This document shows, in pieces, positions 1 through 7,748 of a stretch of 25,311 bases of DNA. Within the stretch, counting starts at the first letter, position 1, and the number at the start of each line of letters is the position of its first letter. The notes under the pieces are model-generated. The model was not told the origin of the DNA. It saw only the letters and a program-made list of their open reading frames with translations, and did not search any database. A program made the translations under genes and the position numbers. This stretch comes from Chlamydiae bacterium RIFCSPHIGHO2_12_FULL_49_9 (GTDB taxonomy: Bacteria > Chlamydiota > Chlamydiia > Chlamydiales > SM23-39). The stretch spans positions 514-25,824 of the forward strand of contig MGLY01000047.1 in assembly GCA_001794935.1 (NCBI GenBank). Reading direction: 5' to 3'.

Positions 1-45
1 CCGAAACAAAAAGCCCTGGCCTCGGCCAGGGTTTTTTTGTTTCGG
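1..45. terminator. probable bidirectional intrinsic terminator
   Basis: An eight-base GC-rich stem (13-20 with 25-32, one G-T pair) around a CTCG loop is preceded by an A run (8-12) and followed by seven T (32-38). This is the symmetric layout of a terminator that works on both strands. The stem continues through outer arms at 1-7 and 39-45. Whatever gene lies left of the window probably ends here. Confidence 0.7.
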
Positions 46-217
46 AAGAAGTAAGCCACTAAATGTGGCTTACGGGTAGGATTCGAGTCCGGACTTTAGT
101 CCGGACCGCCGGCCCGGAGGCAAAGCAGCTTTGCTGCTATGCCGTGAGGGCATCCCAAACGCAACGAAGTTTGCGTTTGCAGGTGGGGGTGTGGGGGAGG
201 AGCGGAGCGCCTCCCCC
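1..217. repeat. array of seven consecutive stem-loops, non-coding
   Basis: Seven inverted repeats follow one another with almost no spacer. Their stems are 1-20/25-45 (GC core with flanking A and T runs), 51-59/65-73, 87-94/99-106, 124-129/133-138, 139-143/149-153, 156-164/171-179 and 193-200/210-217. Most stems are perfect, and loops are 3 to 9 bases. I found no convincing gene here: the two short reading frames that cover it only translate the palindromes. The array may begin upstream of the window, since the first stem starts at base 1. It resembles the hairpin array at 18207-18399. It could be a bidirectional terminator cluster, a BIME/REP-like repeat or a structured RNA. The inverted repeats are read directly; the function is unknown. 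Confidence 0.75.
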
Positions 218-299
218 GCTCTTGCTTCTCCAAAATTCGATGCAAGAAAAACGTTGATTCTGTATAAGTCTCTCACAAAATAATAAGGCGAGAACTTTT

Positions 300-533
300 A
301 TGAATTTTATCGGAGAGTATGCAGATACGATCAGGTCTTTTCTTTCGATATTTATGTCTCTATGCGCTTTTTTGATTTTTATTCCAAAGGGACATGATTA
401 CCTTAAAAAGTGGCAGAAAAGCGGAAAGTCTGTGGAGTTTTCCGCATTTATCATGTTTTTTGTCGGTGCATTTTTCTTCCTCTCCGCTAATTACATCGTT
501 TTCTTGAAAATCATCTCTAAGTGGCAAATTTAA
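300..533 (+). CDS. small two-helix membrane protein, unknown function
   Basis: A 77-residue protein with two hydrophobic segments (about residues 12-28 and 48-70) separated by a Lys-rich loop. I do not recognise a family. The start is supported by AAGGCGAG at 285-292, seven bases before ATG. It lies 47 bp upstream of the P-type ATPase on the same strand and could be a small partner subunit, but nothing proves this. The size and two-helix plan would also fit a holin-like or Inc-like peptide. A real gene is more likely than not, given the ribosome site, the hydrophobic pattern and the absence of a competing frame. Confidence 0.55.
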   Translation: MNFIGEYADTIRSFLSIFMSLCAFLIFIPKGHDYLKKWQKSGKSVEFSAFIMFFVGAFFFLSANYIVFLKIISKWQI

Positions 534-580
534 CTCGCCGAAGCTTGAAACTTTTCCCCTCCTCACTCTAGTATCCGAAT

Positions 581-3112
581 ATGGATACTCCTCTTTTTCC
601 CATTCCGGATGCCCCGCATGCTTTGAGTGTTGAGCAGATTTTCAGCGCTCTTCACACAAGCAAAGAGGGGATCGGGTCAAAAGAAGCGGCTAAGAGGCTA
701 AAAGCCTTTGGGAAAAATCAGCTTGAGGAAGAGGTGGTGAGCGCCTGGGCCATTTTTCTTCGGCAGTTTAAAAATATTCTCATCTACATTTTGTTCGGGG
801 CCTCTCTTTTAAGCGTCTTGATCGGAGAGGTTGTCGATTTCTTTGTTATTTTGACAATCGTGTTCATCAATACTTTTATCGGCTTTTGGCAAGAGCTGAA
901 AGCAGAGAGCTCCATTCGGGAACTCAAGAAGTTAACCGAGAGCCGATCGCGCGTTTTAAGGGACGGCAAGCCCGAAGAAATTCCCTCTTCCGAAATCGTT
1001 CCCGGAGATCTGGTTTTAGTGAGGGAGGGAGAGATTGTTACGGCAGATATTCGGCTGATCGAATCGTTTTCTTTGCTCATCGACGAGTCGTCTTTGACAG
1101 GAGAGTCGATGCCGATATCAAAGGACTTCGATTCGGCGCTGGATGCGCAGACCCCGCCCTATGATCGAAAAAATATGCTCCTCACCGGCACGACAGTAGT
1201 GAGGGGAGAGGGGAAGGGCATTGCGGCAAAGACGGGAAGACTTTCCTATTTTGCATCGATTGCAGAGAAGGCGAAAGAAGCTGCCCCTGAAACGCCCCTG
1301 GTGAAGGCGATGAAAGTCTTTGCATGGCGCTACGTCATTGCGACGGGAGTGATTTTTTCCCTATTTTTCATCGTTGGTTTTTTTCAAAAAAGAGAGCTCG
1401 CCGATCTCGCCTATATTTTAGTTGCGGGCATCGTGTCCGCCGTTCCCGAGGGGCTGCCTCTTGTCGTTACGCTTGTCGTTATCATCGGCGCGATCAGCCT
1501 GCATAAGAAAAAAACGCTCGTTCGAGTGCTGGGCTCCGTGGAGACGCTTGGGAGCGCGACTGTGATTGCAAGCGATAAGACGGGAACGATTACGGAAGGA
1601 AAGTTGATCATCAAAGAATGGGTGGCAGAGGATCTGCTGCGGCTTCAGAGGACCGCAGTTCTTTGCAATGACGCCCATCACGAGGGGGGAGATCCGATCG
1701 ATTTGGCCCTTTGGCGCTGGGTTGAAGAGGCAGAAGAGATGCGCAAAAAGCACTCGAGGCAGTGGTCTTATCCATTCGACCCAAAGCTCATGCTCATGGC
1801 CACAGTGCACGAGGTGGACGGGAAGGCGATCCTATCAATTAAGGGAGCCTACGAGGCGCTGAAAAAAAGGGCGGTTCACAACGAAGAGATGGAAAAAGCC
1901 TTTCATCGCCTTTTAGAAAAAGGGCTTCGAGTGCTTGCGTTTGGAGATGCCGTTTGGGAAGGAAATGAAGACCCGCACTCTTGGAAGATTGAAATCCACG
2001 GGCTTGTTGGCTTTTTAGACCCTGCTAAAGAGGGAGTGAAAGAGGCGGTGGGGCTTGCAAAAGCTGCGCACATTAGAGTCATTATGCTCACCGGCGATCA
2101 TCCGATGACTGCGCGCGCGATTGCCCAAGATGTGGGTATCTGGAAAGAGGGCGATCTGATTTTGACGGGCGCCGAAGTGGAGAAGATGGAAGAGGCAGAG
2201 CTTTGCAAGGAGATAAAAAAAGCGACCGTCATGGCTCGCATTTTGCCGGAACATAAATACAGGATCGTGAAAGCTCTTCAAAAAGATGGGGAGATCGTAG
2301 CTGTCAGCGGAGATGGCGTCAACGATGTGCCCGCCTTAAAAGCGGCAGATCTGGGGGTTGCTATGGGAAGCGGCTCCGAGGCGGCCAAAAGCGTTGCCGA
2401 AATGGTTATCACAGATAATAATTTGAAAGTGATCATCGATGCGATCCAGCTCGGAAGAGTTATCTCGGATAATATCAGGAAGGTGATTTATTATCTCGTC
2501 TCAACATCATTGCAAGAGATCTGTCTGATTTCTCTCTCTATTTTTGCAGGGCTCCCCCTGCCTTTAAGCGCTGTTCAGATCCTTTGGATCAACATCGCAA
2601 CCGACGGAGTGCAGGACAAAATTTTTGCCTTTGCCAAAGAAGAGGGGCATGTGATGAAGCGCCATCCGAGAAAGCCCTCCCAAAAATTTTTCGATCGGGC
2701 GCAGCTGGGGCGGATCGTGGTGTTTGGTTTAGGTGTGGGGAGTTTATTTTTTGCCCTCTATTGCTGCGTCCTTTTAAAGTCTTTTGATATGGCCAAAACC
2801 GCGTCGATCATGTTTATGTCGGTAGTCGCCGCTCAGTGGGCCAACGGCATCCAGGCGCAAAAAGAGAGCGAGCCGTTTTTCAAAAACGTGAAAAAAAGTT
2901 TTTGCATCAATCCCTACATTTTCGCATCGCTGGGATTGGGAGTCGCTCTGCAGCTCGGGGTGTTCTATCTTTTTCCCGAGTGGTTTAAACTCGTACCCCT
3001 CAGCAGCTCTGACTGGATTTATCCTGTCGGGATGTTCGGAGTGTCTTTCCTCGTTGTGGAGCTGAGAAAGTGGATTGAACTCTTATACAAGTGCCGGAAT
3101 TTGCGCCAATAG
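581..3112 (+). CDS. cation-transporting P-type ATPase (P2A, Ca2+-type)
   Basis: This 843-residue pump should use ATP to move Ca2+ (or a related cation) across the inner membrane. Family marks appear in order: an N-terminal cation ATPase domain (about 10-75), the TGES dephosphorylation loop (173-176), PEGLP in helix M4 (289-293), the phosphorylated aspartate D332 in DKTGT, a KGAYE nucleotide-binding motif (421-425; the usual form is KGAPE), TGDHP (504-508), GDGVND (577-582), and six C-terminal helices. Helix M6 keeps N671 and D675 in an NIATDG motif, equivalent to Ca2+-coordinating residues of SERCA-type pumps. The length is slightly below the 870-900 usual for bacterial P2A pumps, and the nucleotide domain looks compact. 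I see no clear ribosome site before the ATG. The 3' end overlaps the convergent phosphate permease by 30 bp. Ca2+ specificity is inferred from the motifs. Confidence 0.93.
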   Translation: MDTPLFPIPDAPHALSVEQIFSALHTSKEGIGSKEAAKRLKAFGKNQLEEEVVSAWAIFLRQFKNILIYILFGASLLSVLIGEVVDFFVILTIVFINTFIGFWQELKAESSIRELKKLTESRSRVLRDGKPEEIPSSEIVPGDLVLVREGEIVTADIRLIESFSLLIDESSLTGESMPISKDFDSALDAQTPPYDRKNMLLTGTTVVRGEGKGIAAKTGRLSYFASIAEKAKEAAPETPLVKAMKVFAWRYVIATGVIFSLFFIVGFFQKRELADLAYILVAGIVSAVPEGLPLVVTLVVIIGAISLHKKKTLVRVLGSVETLGSATVIASDKTGTITEGKLIIKEWVAEDLLRLQRTAVLCNDAHHEGGDPIDLALWRWVEEAEEMRKKHSRQWSYPFDPKLMLMATVHEVDGKAILSIKGAYEALKKRAVHNEEMEKAFHRLLEKGLRVLAFGDAVWEGNEDPHSWKIEIHGLVGFLDPAKEGVKEAVGLAKAAHIRVIMLTGDHPMTARAIAQDVGIWKEGDLILTGAEVEKMEEAELCKEIKKATVMARILPEHKYRIVKALQKDGEIVAVSGDGVNDVPALKAADLGVAMGSGSEAAKSVAEMVITDNNLKVIIDAIQLGRVISDNIRKVIYYLVSTSLQEICLISLSIFAGLPLPLSAVQILWINIATDGVQDKIFAFAKEEGHVMKRHPRKPSQKFFDRAQLGRIVVFGLGVGSLFFALYCCVLLKSFDMAKTASIMFMSVVAAQWANGIQAQKESEPFFKNVKKSFCINPYIFASLGLGVALQLGVFYLFPEWFKLVPLSSSDWIYPVGMFGVSFLVVELRKWIELLYKCRNLRQ

Positions 3113-4075
3113 AAGATAGGCGAGAGCTCCCAAAGAGGCCGCTCCCGGAAGAGTGAGCATCCAAGCGACGACGAGCTTTTGAGGCGTTTTCCAAGTGACG
3201 GCGCTCCTGCTTTTTGCCGTTCCGACGCCCGTGATGCTTCCTGCAATCATTTGAGTTGAGCTGACCGGCATGCCGAGAAAGCTGGCCAGCAGGATGATGA
3301 AAGAGGCCGATGTTTCTGCGGCAAAACCTTGCACTGGCTCGATTTTTGTGATCGAAAAGGCCATCGTCTTGATAATCCGAAAGCCGCCAGACGCTGTGCC
3401 GAGGCCCATCGTGATCGCGCAGGCAAAAATCACCCAAAGGGGGATCTCCGGCGTTGCGATATAGCCTGTCGTGAAAAGGCCCAGTGTGATGATCCCCATG
3501 CTCTTTTGTGCGTCGTTGAGCCCGTGGGCGAGGGCGACAAAACAGGCAGAGCCAATCTGCAGGTGGCGGAAAATGGCTTTGCCGTGGGCGCCCGGATGGT
3601 AGTGGAGATAGACGTAGAGGAGCTTCATGATGAGAAAAGCGATCAGGAAGCCGATAAGAGGGGAGAAAACCATTGGGAGAAGGACTTTGCCGATCACGCC
3701 GTCCCAAAGGATGGAAGAGATCCCCTGATGCGTCCAAGCGGCGCCGAGAAGGCCTCCAATCAAAGCGTAGGAGGAACTACTCGGGATCCCGCAATACCAG
3801 GTGAGGATATTCCAGAAGATCGCTCCGACAACAGCGCTTAAAACCACAGCTTGGGTGGCGTGAGTGGCGTCGACAAGACCGGTTGCAATGGTTTGGGCGA
3901 CACCGCTGATCTGGGTGGCGCCGATGAAATTCAAGACGCCCGCCATGACGATTGCAGAGACGGGGGCGAGAACACGGGTGGCAATGACGGTCGATACGAC
4001 GTTGGCCGCATCGTGAAAGCCGTTCGTATAATCGAAGAAAAGGCCCAAAAGGACAATCAATACGACGATTTCCAT
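3083..4075 (-). CDS. inorganic phosphate transporter, PiT family
   Basis: A 330-residue, highly hydrophobic permease that should import phosphate driven by a cation gradient. PiT proteins contain two related halves, each with a G-x-N-D or G-x-H-D-type signature. Here they are GFHDAAN at residues 19-25 and HGLNDAQK at 184-191, plus the PSSSS segment near residue 100 and the PVSSTQ segment in the second half. No phoU-like or DUF47 accessory gene, a common partner, is next to it. On the minus strand a possible promoter (TTGCAA, 17 bp, TATCAG) ends only seven bases before the ATG, so the leader would be very short. The last 10 codons overlap the end of the ATPase gene on the other strand. Confidence 0.93.
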   Translation of the reverse strand: MEIVVLIVLLGLFFDYTNGFHDAANVVSTVIATRVLAPVSAIVMAGVLNFIGATQISGVAQTIATGLVDATHATQAVVLSAVVGAIFWNILTWYCGIPSSSSYALIGGLLGAAWTHQGISSILWDGVIGKVLLPMVFSPLIGFLIAFLIMKLLYVYLHYHPGAHGKAIFRHLQIGSACFVALAHGLNDAQKSMGIITLGLFTTGYIATPEIPLWVIFACAITMGLGTASGGFRIIKTMAFSITKIEPVQGFAAETSASFIILLASFLGMPVSSTQMIAGSITGVGTAKSRSAVTWKTPQKLVVAWMLTLPGAASLGALAYLLLAQIPALV

Positions 4076-4158
4076 AGATAAACTGATACCCTATGTGAAA
4101 TCAGATTGCAAGGAGAACCTTTGATTGGGTATTCTCGTGAGTTTTTAGGAGGCAGAAC

Positions 4159-4710
4159 ATGATAAAACTTTTGGTGGCGTTGGCCTTTTTTATCCCAACA
4201 TTTATGAAAGCAGAGGAGTCTTCAGTGAAACATCACCCTATCGTCGTATTTGAAACGAGTCTCGGCAATTTCGAGATCACTTTAAAGCCGGAAGTGGCGC
4301 CCAAGGCATGCGAAAATTTCGTCGGCCTTGTCAATAAGCGCTATTATGATGGGATCATCTTTCACCGCGTGATCAAAAACTTTATGATCCAGGGCGGGGA
4401 TCCGACAGGAACAGGCGCCGGCGGAGAGTCGATCTGGGGCAAATGCTTTGGAGATGAGTGCTCGGCAACGGCGAAATTTGACAAACCGGGTCTTCTCGCG
4501 ATGGCCAATCGGGGCCCTGCGACCAATGGAAGCCAGTTCTTCATCACGACAGTTCCCACCCCTTGGCTCAACATGCGCCACACCATTTTTGGCGAAGTGA
4601 CTAAGGGCTATGATATTGTAAAAAAGATCGAAGGGACGCAAACTCTTCCAGGCGATCGTCCGGCAACGCCGATCAAGATCGTAAAAGCTTACGTCAAATC
4701 AACCGAGTGA
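4159..4710 (+). CDS. exported cyclophilin-type peptidyl-prolyl isomerase
   Basis: A 183-residue protein with a Sec signal peptide (residues 1 to about 18, cut near FMKA-EE) followed by a complete cyclophilin domain. It should catalyse cis-trans isomerisation of proline bonds in periplasmic proteins. Catalytic-site residues are present: R70 in FHRVI, F75 and Q78 in FMIQGG, NGSQFF (123-128), W136 (the usual cyclosporin-contact Trp) and H141. The start is firm: AGGAGG at 4147-4152 lies six bases before ATG. The last 17 bp overlap the 3' end of the convergent nucleobase permease. The length is typical of bacterial PpiA-type enzymes. Confidence 0.95.
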   Translation: MIKLLVALAFFIPTFMKAEESSVKHHPIVVFETSLGNFEITLKPEVAPKACENFVGLVNKRYYDGIIFHRVIKNFMIQGGDPTGTGAGGESIWGKCFGDECSATAKFDKPGLLAMANRGPATNGSQFFITTVPTPWLNMRHTIFGEVTKGYDIVKKIEGTQTLPGDRPATPIKIVKAYVKSTE

Positions 4711-5959
4711 ACAGGCTATGCAGCGCGAAGAGAAGGGAGAGCCCCCAGGAAACCGGGTGCACTTCCTTCGCGCGCCCGCTGACAGTCTTTAAAAAAACAT
4801 ACGAAATAAATCCCGAGGCAAATCCAAGGTACACGCTGAACGTCAGTGGAATTGTGATTGCAACGAATAGGGCAGGGATTGCCTCTGTAAAGTCTTTCCA
4901 AAAAACCTCTTTCAATTCTTGCGCCATCAAAAGTCCCACAGCAATTAGCGCAGGGGCGACTGCGAAAAAGGGGATGGATGAGATGAGAGGATAAAGGAAG
5001 ATGCAAACTAAAGACAAAGTGGCTGCGATCATCGCTGTCCAGCCCGTTTTCCCTCCCGCTTTAATGCCGGTCGAACATTCTAAAAGAAAGGCCACCGTTC
5101 CGGTTCCCAAGACGGCGCCGATGAGACTTCCAATCCCGTCGGGCAATACCATCCGGTCAATTCCCTGAATGCGCCCCGAAGCGTCGAGTTTTCCGCTGAG
5201 TTTGGAAAGGACGGTGATCGCAGCTGTCGTGTCGAAGAGGCTGATCAATAAAACAGTGATGAGCCCTCCGATCCACTTGAATTGAAAGGGAGCTAAAAAA
5301 TCGATCTGGAAAAAAGAGGTGAGCGGAGCGGGAGAGCCTATAAATCCCTGCCAAGAGGAGAGATTTAAGGCTAAGGAGATCCCCCAGCATGAAAGGATCG
5401 CGATCAAAAAACTGGCCCCGACCTGAAGGCGGTAGAGGAAGAGGAGCAAAATAAGTCCAAAAAGGGCAACCCCATTTTGCAGAGTGAAAAAGTTCCCAAC
5501 CCGAAAGAAATAGGTGGGATCTTGAACGATGGCGCCGAGCCCCTTAAACGCTACAAAAATGAGGAAGAGGCCAATGCCTCCGATCGCAGCCGAGCGGATC
5601 GAAGGGGGAAGATGGAATAGAATCTTTTGGCGCACTTTGAAAACGCTCAAGAGAAAAAGGGTGACGCCCGCCCAAAAAACGATCCCCAGAGCAGTCGGCC
5701 AGGGAGCTTGTTGCTTCATGAGGAGAGAATAGACGAGGTAAACTACGACGCTTAAGCCCGGAGCGAGAACGAAGGGGAAGTTGCCGTAAAGGGCTAGAAG
5801 AAGAGTCGAGAGGAAAAGAGTGAGGATAGTGGCAGTCAATGCAGAGCCAAAATCGACACCCCCTTCGCTTAAGATCTGCGGATAGAGCAAAAGGAGATAG
5901 GCGATGGTGAAAAAGCTGGAGAGGCCCGGGATGAGTTCCCGTTTAAATAAATGGAACAT
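4694..5959 (-). CDS. nucleobase permease, NCS2 AzgA/GhxP-like
   Basis: A polytopic transporter of about 421 residues resembling the AzgA/GhxP branch of NCS2 xanthine/uracil/guanine permeases. The N-terminus reads FFTIAYLLLLYPQIL, then NFPFVLAPG (the family ANYPFALAPGMG motif), with about 12 to 14 hydrophobic segments. The substrate is probably a purine such as guanine or hypoxanthine, inferred from the branch. I chose the ATG at 5959 because MFHLFKRELIPG begins the family-like sequence. An ATG at 6016 would add 19 residues encoded entirely by the palindromic element 5959-6129. Neither start has a good ribosome site, and the element abuts the chosen ATG directly, so the native 5' leader seems to have been replaced. 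Confidence 0.85.
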   Translation of the reverse strand: MFHLFKRELIPGLSSFFTIAYLLLLYPQILSEGGVDFGSALTATILTLFLSTLLLALYGNFPFVLAPGLSVVVYLVYSLLMKQQAPWPTALGIVFWAGVTLFLLSVFKVRQKILFHLPPSIRSAAIGGIGLFLIFVAFKGLGAIVQDPTYFFRVGNFFTLQNGVALFGLILLLFLYRLQVGASFLIAILSCWGISLALNLSSWQGFIGSPAPLTSFFQIDFLAPFQFKWIGGLITVLLISLFDTTAAITVLSKLSGKLDASGRIQGIDRMVLPDGIGSLIGAVLGTGTVAFLLECSTGIKAGGKTGWTAMIAATLSLVCIFLYPLISSIPFFAVAPALIAVGLLMAQELKEVFWKDFTEAIPALFVAITIPLTFSVYLGFASGFISYVFLKTVSGRAKEVHPVSWGLSLLFALHSLFTRLI

Positions 5960-6129
5960 ATTAACCGGAGGGGTAAAAAGGTGACAATATGCGCTGGCGA
6001 GACGAAGCCAGATCAAAGCGCCAGTGGTTCGAATGAGGAGCCCATAGTAGAACTATGGGCGACGAGGGAGAATTGATATGGCAAAGTCGCAGCAAGCAGA
6101 TTGTCACCTTTTTACCCCTCCGGTTAATA
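5959..6129. repeat. 171-bp palindromic (MITE-like) element
   Basis: Perfect 30-bp terminal inverted repeats (5959-5988 and 6100-6129) enclose about 110 bp. The pairing continues imperfectly inward, and an internal perfect hairpin lies at 6041-6048/6052-6059. There is no transposase frame. One tip overlaps the ATG of the nucleobase permease; the other touches the hairpin that ends the M48-like gene. I do not see a clear target-site duplication. The total length equals that of the element at 16724-16894, though the arm sequences differ. A non-autonomous miniature transposon is the best guess. Confidence 0.8.
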
Positions 6130-6158
6130 ACCCATCTTCATATAGAGAAGTTGGGTTA
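6128..6158 (-). other. stem-loop covering the stop codon of the M48-like gene
   Basis: Stem 6128-6139 pairs with 6147-6158 (11 of 12 positions) around a seven-base loop, and its right arm contains the TAA of the upstream minus-strand gene. No U-run follows on the minus strand, so classical intrinsic termination is not supported. It may act as an mRNA 3' stabiliser, or be part of the neighbouring element. Confidence 0.4.
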
Positions 6159-7082
6159 TGCGCAAGGCGCTTGAGAAGAAAGGAATTTTTTTTGTAAAAG
6201 CGCAATTCGCCTTGCAAGGGGAACAGAAGTCCAATTAAATCGCTCGTCGCCTTTTTTAGTGTAGAGAATCTTTCCAAAGGTCTCGCTTTTTCTTTTCTCG
6301 ATATTCTGTTTGCGGATCTTTTCGATTGCGCTGATGGCAATCTCAGCTGCCTGACGCTCGTCTTGTCCTTTGAGTTTAGAAAGGATTTTTACCGCAAGGT
6401 CATCGGCCTTTTTCTCCAGGTGGCGCTGAGTGATGATGTGGAGAGCTACAAGCGCTCCGAAAATAGAGAGTCCCATAAAAAGTCCAACCGGAGTCAATAA
6501 AGTGAATAAAATAGCTGCGATGGCGAGAACTTTCAAAGCGACGCGGATCAGATCGTCATTGTGCTTGATATGGGACAAAAGGCGCGCTGTCATAAAACGC
6601 ACTTCGCCATCTGTAAAACGGAATGTTTCATTTGCCAGGCGATCCTTTTCGGTCTCTTCTCCAAAGGAGTTCTTGCCGATTCTAAACAGCTGATCTTTCG
6701 GAAAAACGATGCTCGAAGAGCAGAAGCCTCCCAGATAGCTGAATCCCTCATTTGAAGAGACGTAAGGGACGATGTGTTTATGCTCGAGGTCGGCGGCTTT
6801 GATCAGGTCATCGAGTTCGTCTAGAACCCGGATTTTTGTCTGGTGGGGCATTTGAGCCTCTGAGGCGGAATCTTCTTCCCTCTTCATAGGAACGTATTTG
6901 AAAAGGAGAGAGCCAACCTGCGGAAACAAATAGCAGCCGATTTCCTCAATCGGCTTCATGACGAGCGCGCTGATTGCGCCGGTCATTTTGCCGAAGAGCT
7001 GAACCGCGCTACAAAATAATTGAACGTATCTCTGGATATTATAAACGTCTTTAGATATCGGGTTATTTATAATATTATACAT
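6156..7082 (-). CDS. M48-like membrane protein with degenerate zinc site
   Basis: A 308-residue protein that looks like an M48 (HtpX/Ste24-type) metallopeptidase without its active site. The segment TDGEVRFMTARLLSHIKHND (157-176) matches the family pattern of a Glu-rich turn followed by HExxH-IKH-xD, but the HE pair is replaced by R167-L168. The second His (H171) is kept, and ExxAD (E223 to D227), the place of the third zinc ligand, is also kept. Two adjacent hydrophobic segments span about 179-217, as in M48 proteins. A late WTSVPLARRIALL motif (about 283-295) resembles the family C-terminal P-x-x-RI-x-L. I predict a pseudo-peptidase or one with altered chemistry. The upstream region is AT-rich and divergent from the DUF1761 gene. 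Confidence 0.65.
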   Translation of the reverse strand: MYNIINNPISKDVYNIQRYVQLFCSAVQLFGKMTGAISALVMKPIEEIGCYLFPQVGSLLFKYVPMKREEDSASEAQMPHQTKIRVLDELDDLIKAADLEHKHIVPYVSSNEGFSYLGGFCSSSIVFPKDQLFRIGKNSFGEETEKDRLANETFRFTDGEVRFMTARLLSHIKHNDDLIRVALKVLAIAAILFTLLTPVGLFMGLSIFGALVALHIITQRHLEKKADDLAVKILSKLKGQDERQAAEIAISAIEKIRKQNIEKRKSETFGKILYTKKGDERFNWTSVPLARRIALLQKKFLSSQAPCA

Positions 7083-7210
7083 TGTTTTTCATTCATGTTT
7101 AAATTGATAATATTATAACTAACTTGCCTTATAAAATCAACTAAACTGTCGTTTGTGTAAATTAAAAAATTTATTTTACAAAATTTTGAGGTGCGCTGAA
7201 ATTCGGCTGA

Positions 7211-7219
7211 TGCTAAAAT
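7211..7219 (+). promoter_or_regulatory. possible extended -10 promoter for the DUF1761 gene
   Basis: TGCTAAAAT matches an extended -10 box (TG-N-TAAAAT). It lies in the AT-rich 173-bp spacer between divergent genes (7083-7255), 36 bp before the ATG. No good -35 element sits at the right distance. The rest of the spacer holds only AT-rich runs. Confidence 0.3.
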
Positions 7220-7255
7220 TTTTAATCGTATTAAACCCTCTTAAAGGAGATTCTC

Positions 7256-7654
7256 ATGGAAGGAATTCAAATTGACTGGCTTGTCGTGGGTCTCGCTGCG
7301 GCCATCAATATGGCTATTGGCTTTTTTTGGTATTCAAAATGGCTCTTCGGCAAAACCTGGCTCAAACTCTCTCACCTCTCTGAAAGAGACATGGATCACA
7401 GCAAAATGGCCATCCTTTACGGATCGGCGGTTTCTCTCGTCATCGCCTACTTCTTGGCCTTTTTTGAAGGGTATCTGGGCGTGGCCACTGTTTCTGATGG
7501 GATGTTTGTCGGCTTTTGTTTTTGGCTTGGATTTGTGGCGACCACCCAAATTTCATCCGTGATTTGGTGCAAAGAATCTCTGCGCCTCTTCTTTATCAAT
7601 ACCGGCCATAAGTTGGTTTCATTTCTTGTTATGGGCGGTCTAATCGGCGCCTAA
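7256..7654 (+). CDS. DUF1761 family membrane protein
   Basis: A 132-residue protein with four hydrophobic segments. The order of features is that of DUF1761: a first helix leading to GFFWYS and LFGKTWLKL (about residues 22-38), an acidic LSERDM turn, a helix with IAYFLA, then WLGFVATTQISSV, a charged turn (KESLRLFF), and a last helix with HKLVSFLVMGGLIGA. The function of the family is unknown. Translation is well supported by AAAGGAGA, five bases before ATG. It is a single-gene unit closed by a strong terminator. Confidence 0.85.
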   Translation: MEGIQIDWLVVGLAAAINMAIGFFWYSKWLFGKTWLKLSHLSERDMDHSKMAILYGSAVSLVIAYFLAFFEGYLGVATVSDGMFVGFCFWLGFVATTQISSVIWCKESLRLFFINTGHKLVSFLVMGGLIGA

Positions 7655-7665
7655 GTATATATACC

Positions 7666-7692
7666 GCCGGAAGAGCTCTTCCGGCTTTTCTT
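7666..7692 (+). terminator. intrinsic terminator after the DUF1761 gene
   Basis: A perfect self-complementary 20-base stem (7666-7685, GCCGG...CCGGC) is followed by TTTTCTTT. It lies 11 bp after the stop codon and just before the next promoter, so it isolates the two transcription units. Confidence 0.85.
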
Positions 7693-7696
7693 TCGG

Positions 7697-7725
7697 TTGA
7701 CAGACATTCATTCTCTCATTAGATA
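7697..7725 (+). promoter_or_regulatory. sigma70-like promoter, perfect -35 box
   Basis: TTGACA (7697-7702), a 17-bp spacer and TAGATA (7720-7725). The predicted start of transcription is near 7732, only about 17 bases before the ATG of the glycosyltransferase-like gene. Confidence 0.6.
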
Positions 7726-7748
7726 GAAAAGGAGAGGCAATTAGATAG

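Noticed and set aside
63..257. 64-residue plus-strand frame over the hairpin array
   Set aside because: It only translates palindromes, has no ribosome site, and lies in DNA whose structure is explained by stem-loops.
3000..3737. 245-residue minus-strand frame
   Set aside because: Arg/Ser/Pro-rich shadow of the PiT permease in another frame; no family features.
3329..3841. 170-residue plus-strand frame
   Set aside because: Antisense shadow of the PiT gene; composition is that of a reversed coding frame.
5959..6016. 19-residue N-terminal extension of the nucleobase permease
   Set aside because: Encoded entirely by the repeat element and absent from the family pattern, so the start at 5959 was preferred.
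6021..6060. tRNA-like GGTTCGAAT followed by a hairpin
   Set aside because: The T-loop-like string is present, but there is no acceptor stem, anticodon arm or D arm around it; it is part of the palindromic element.
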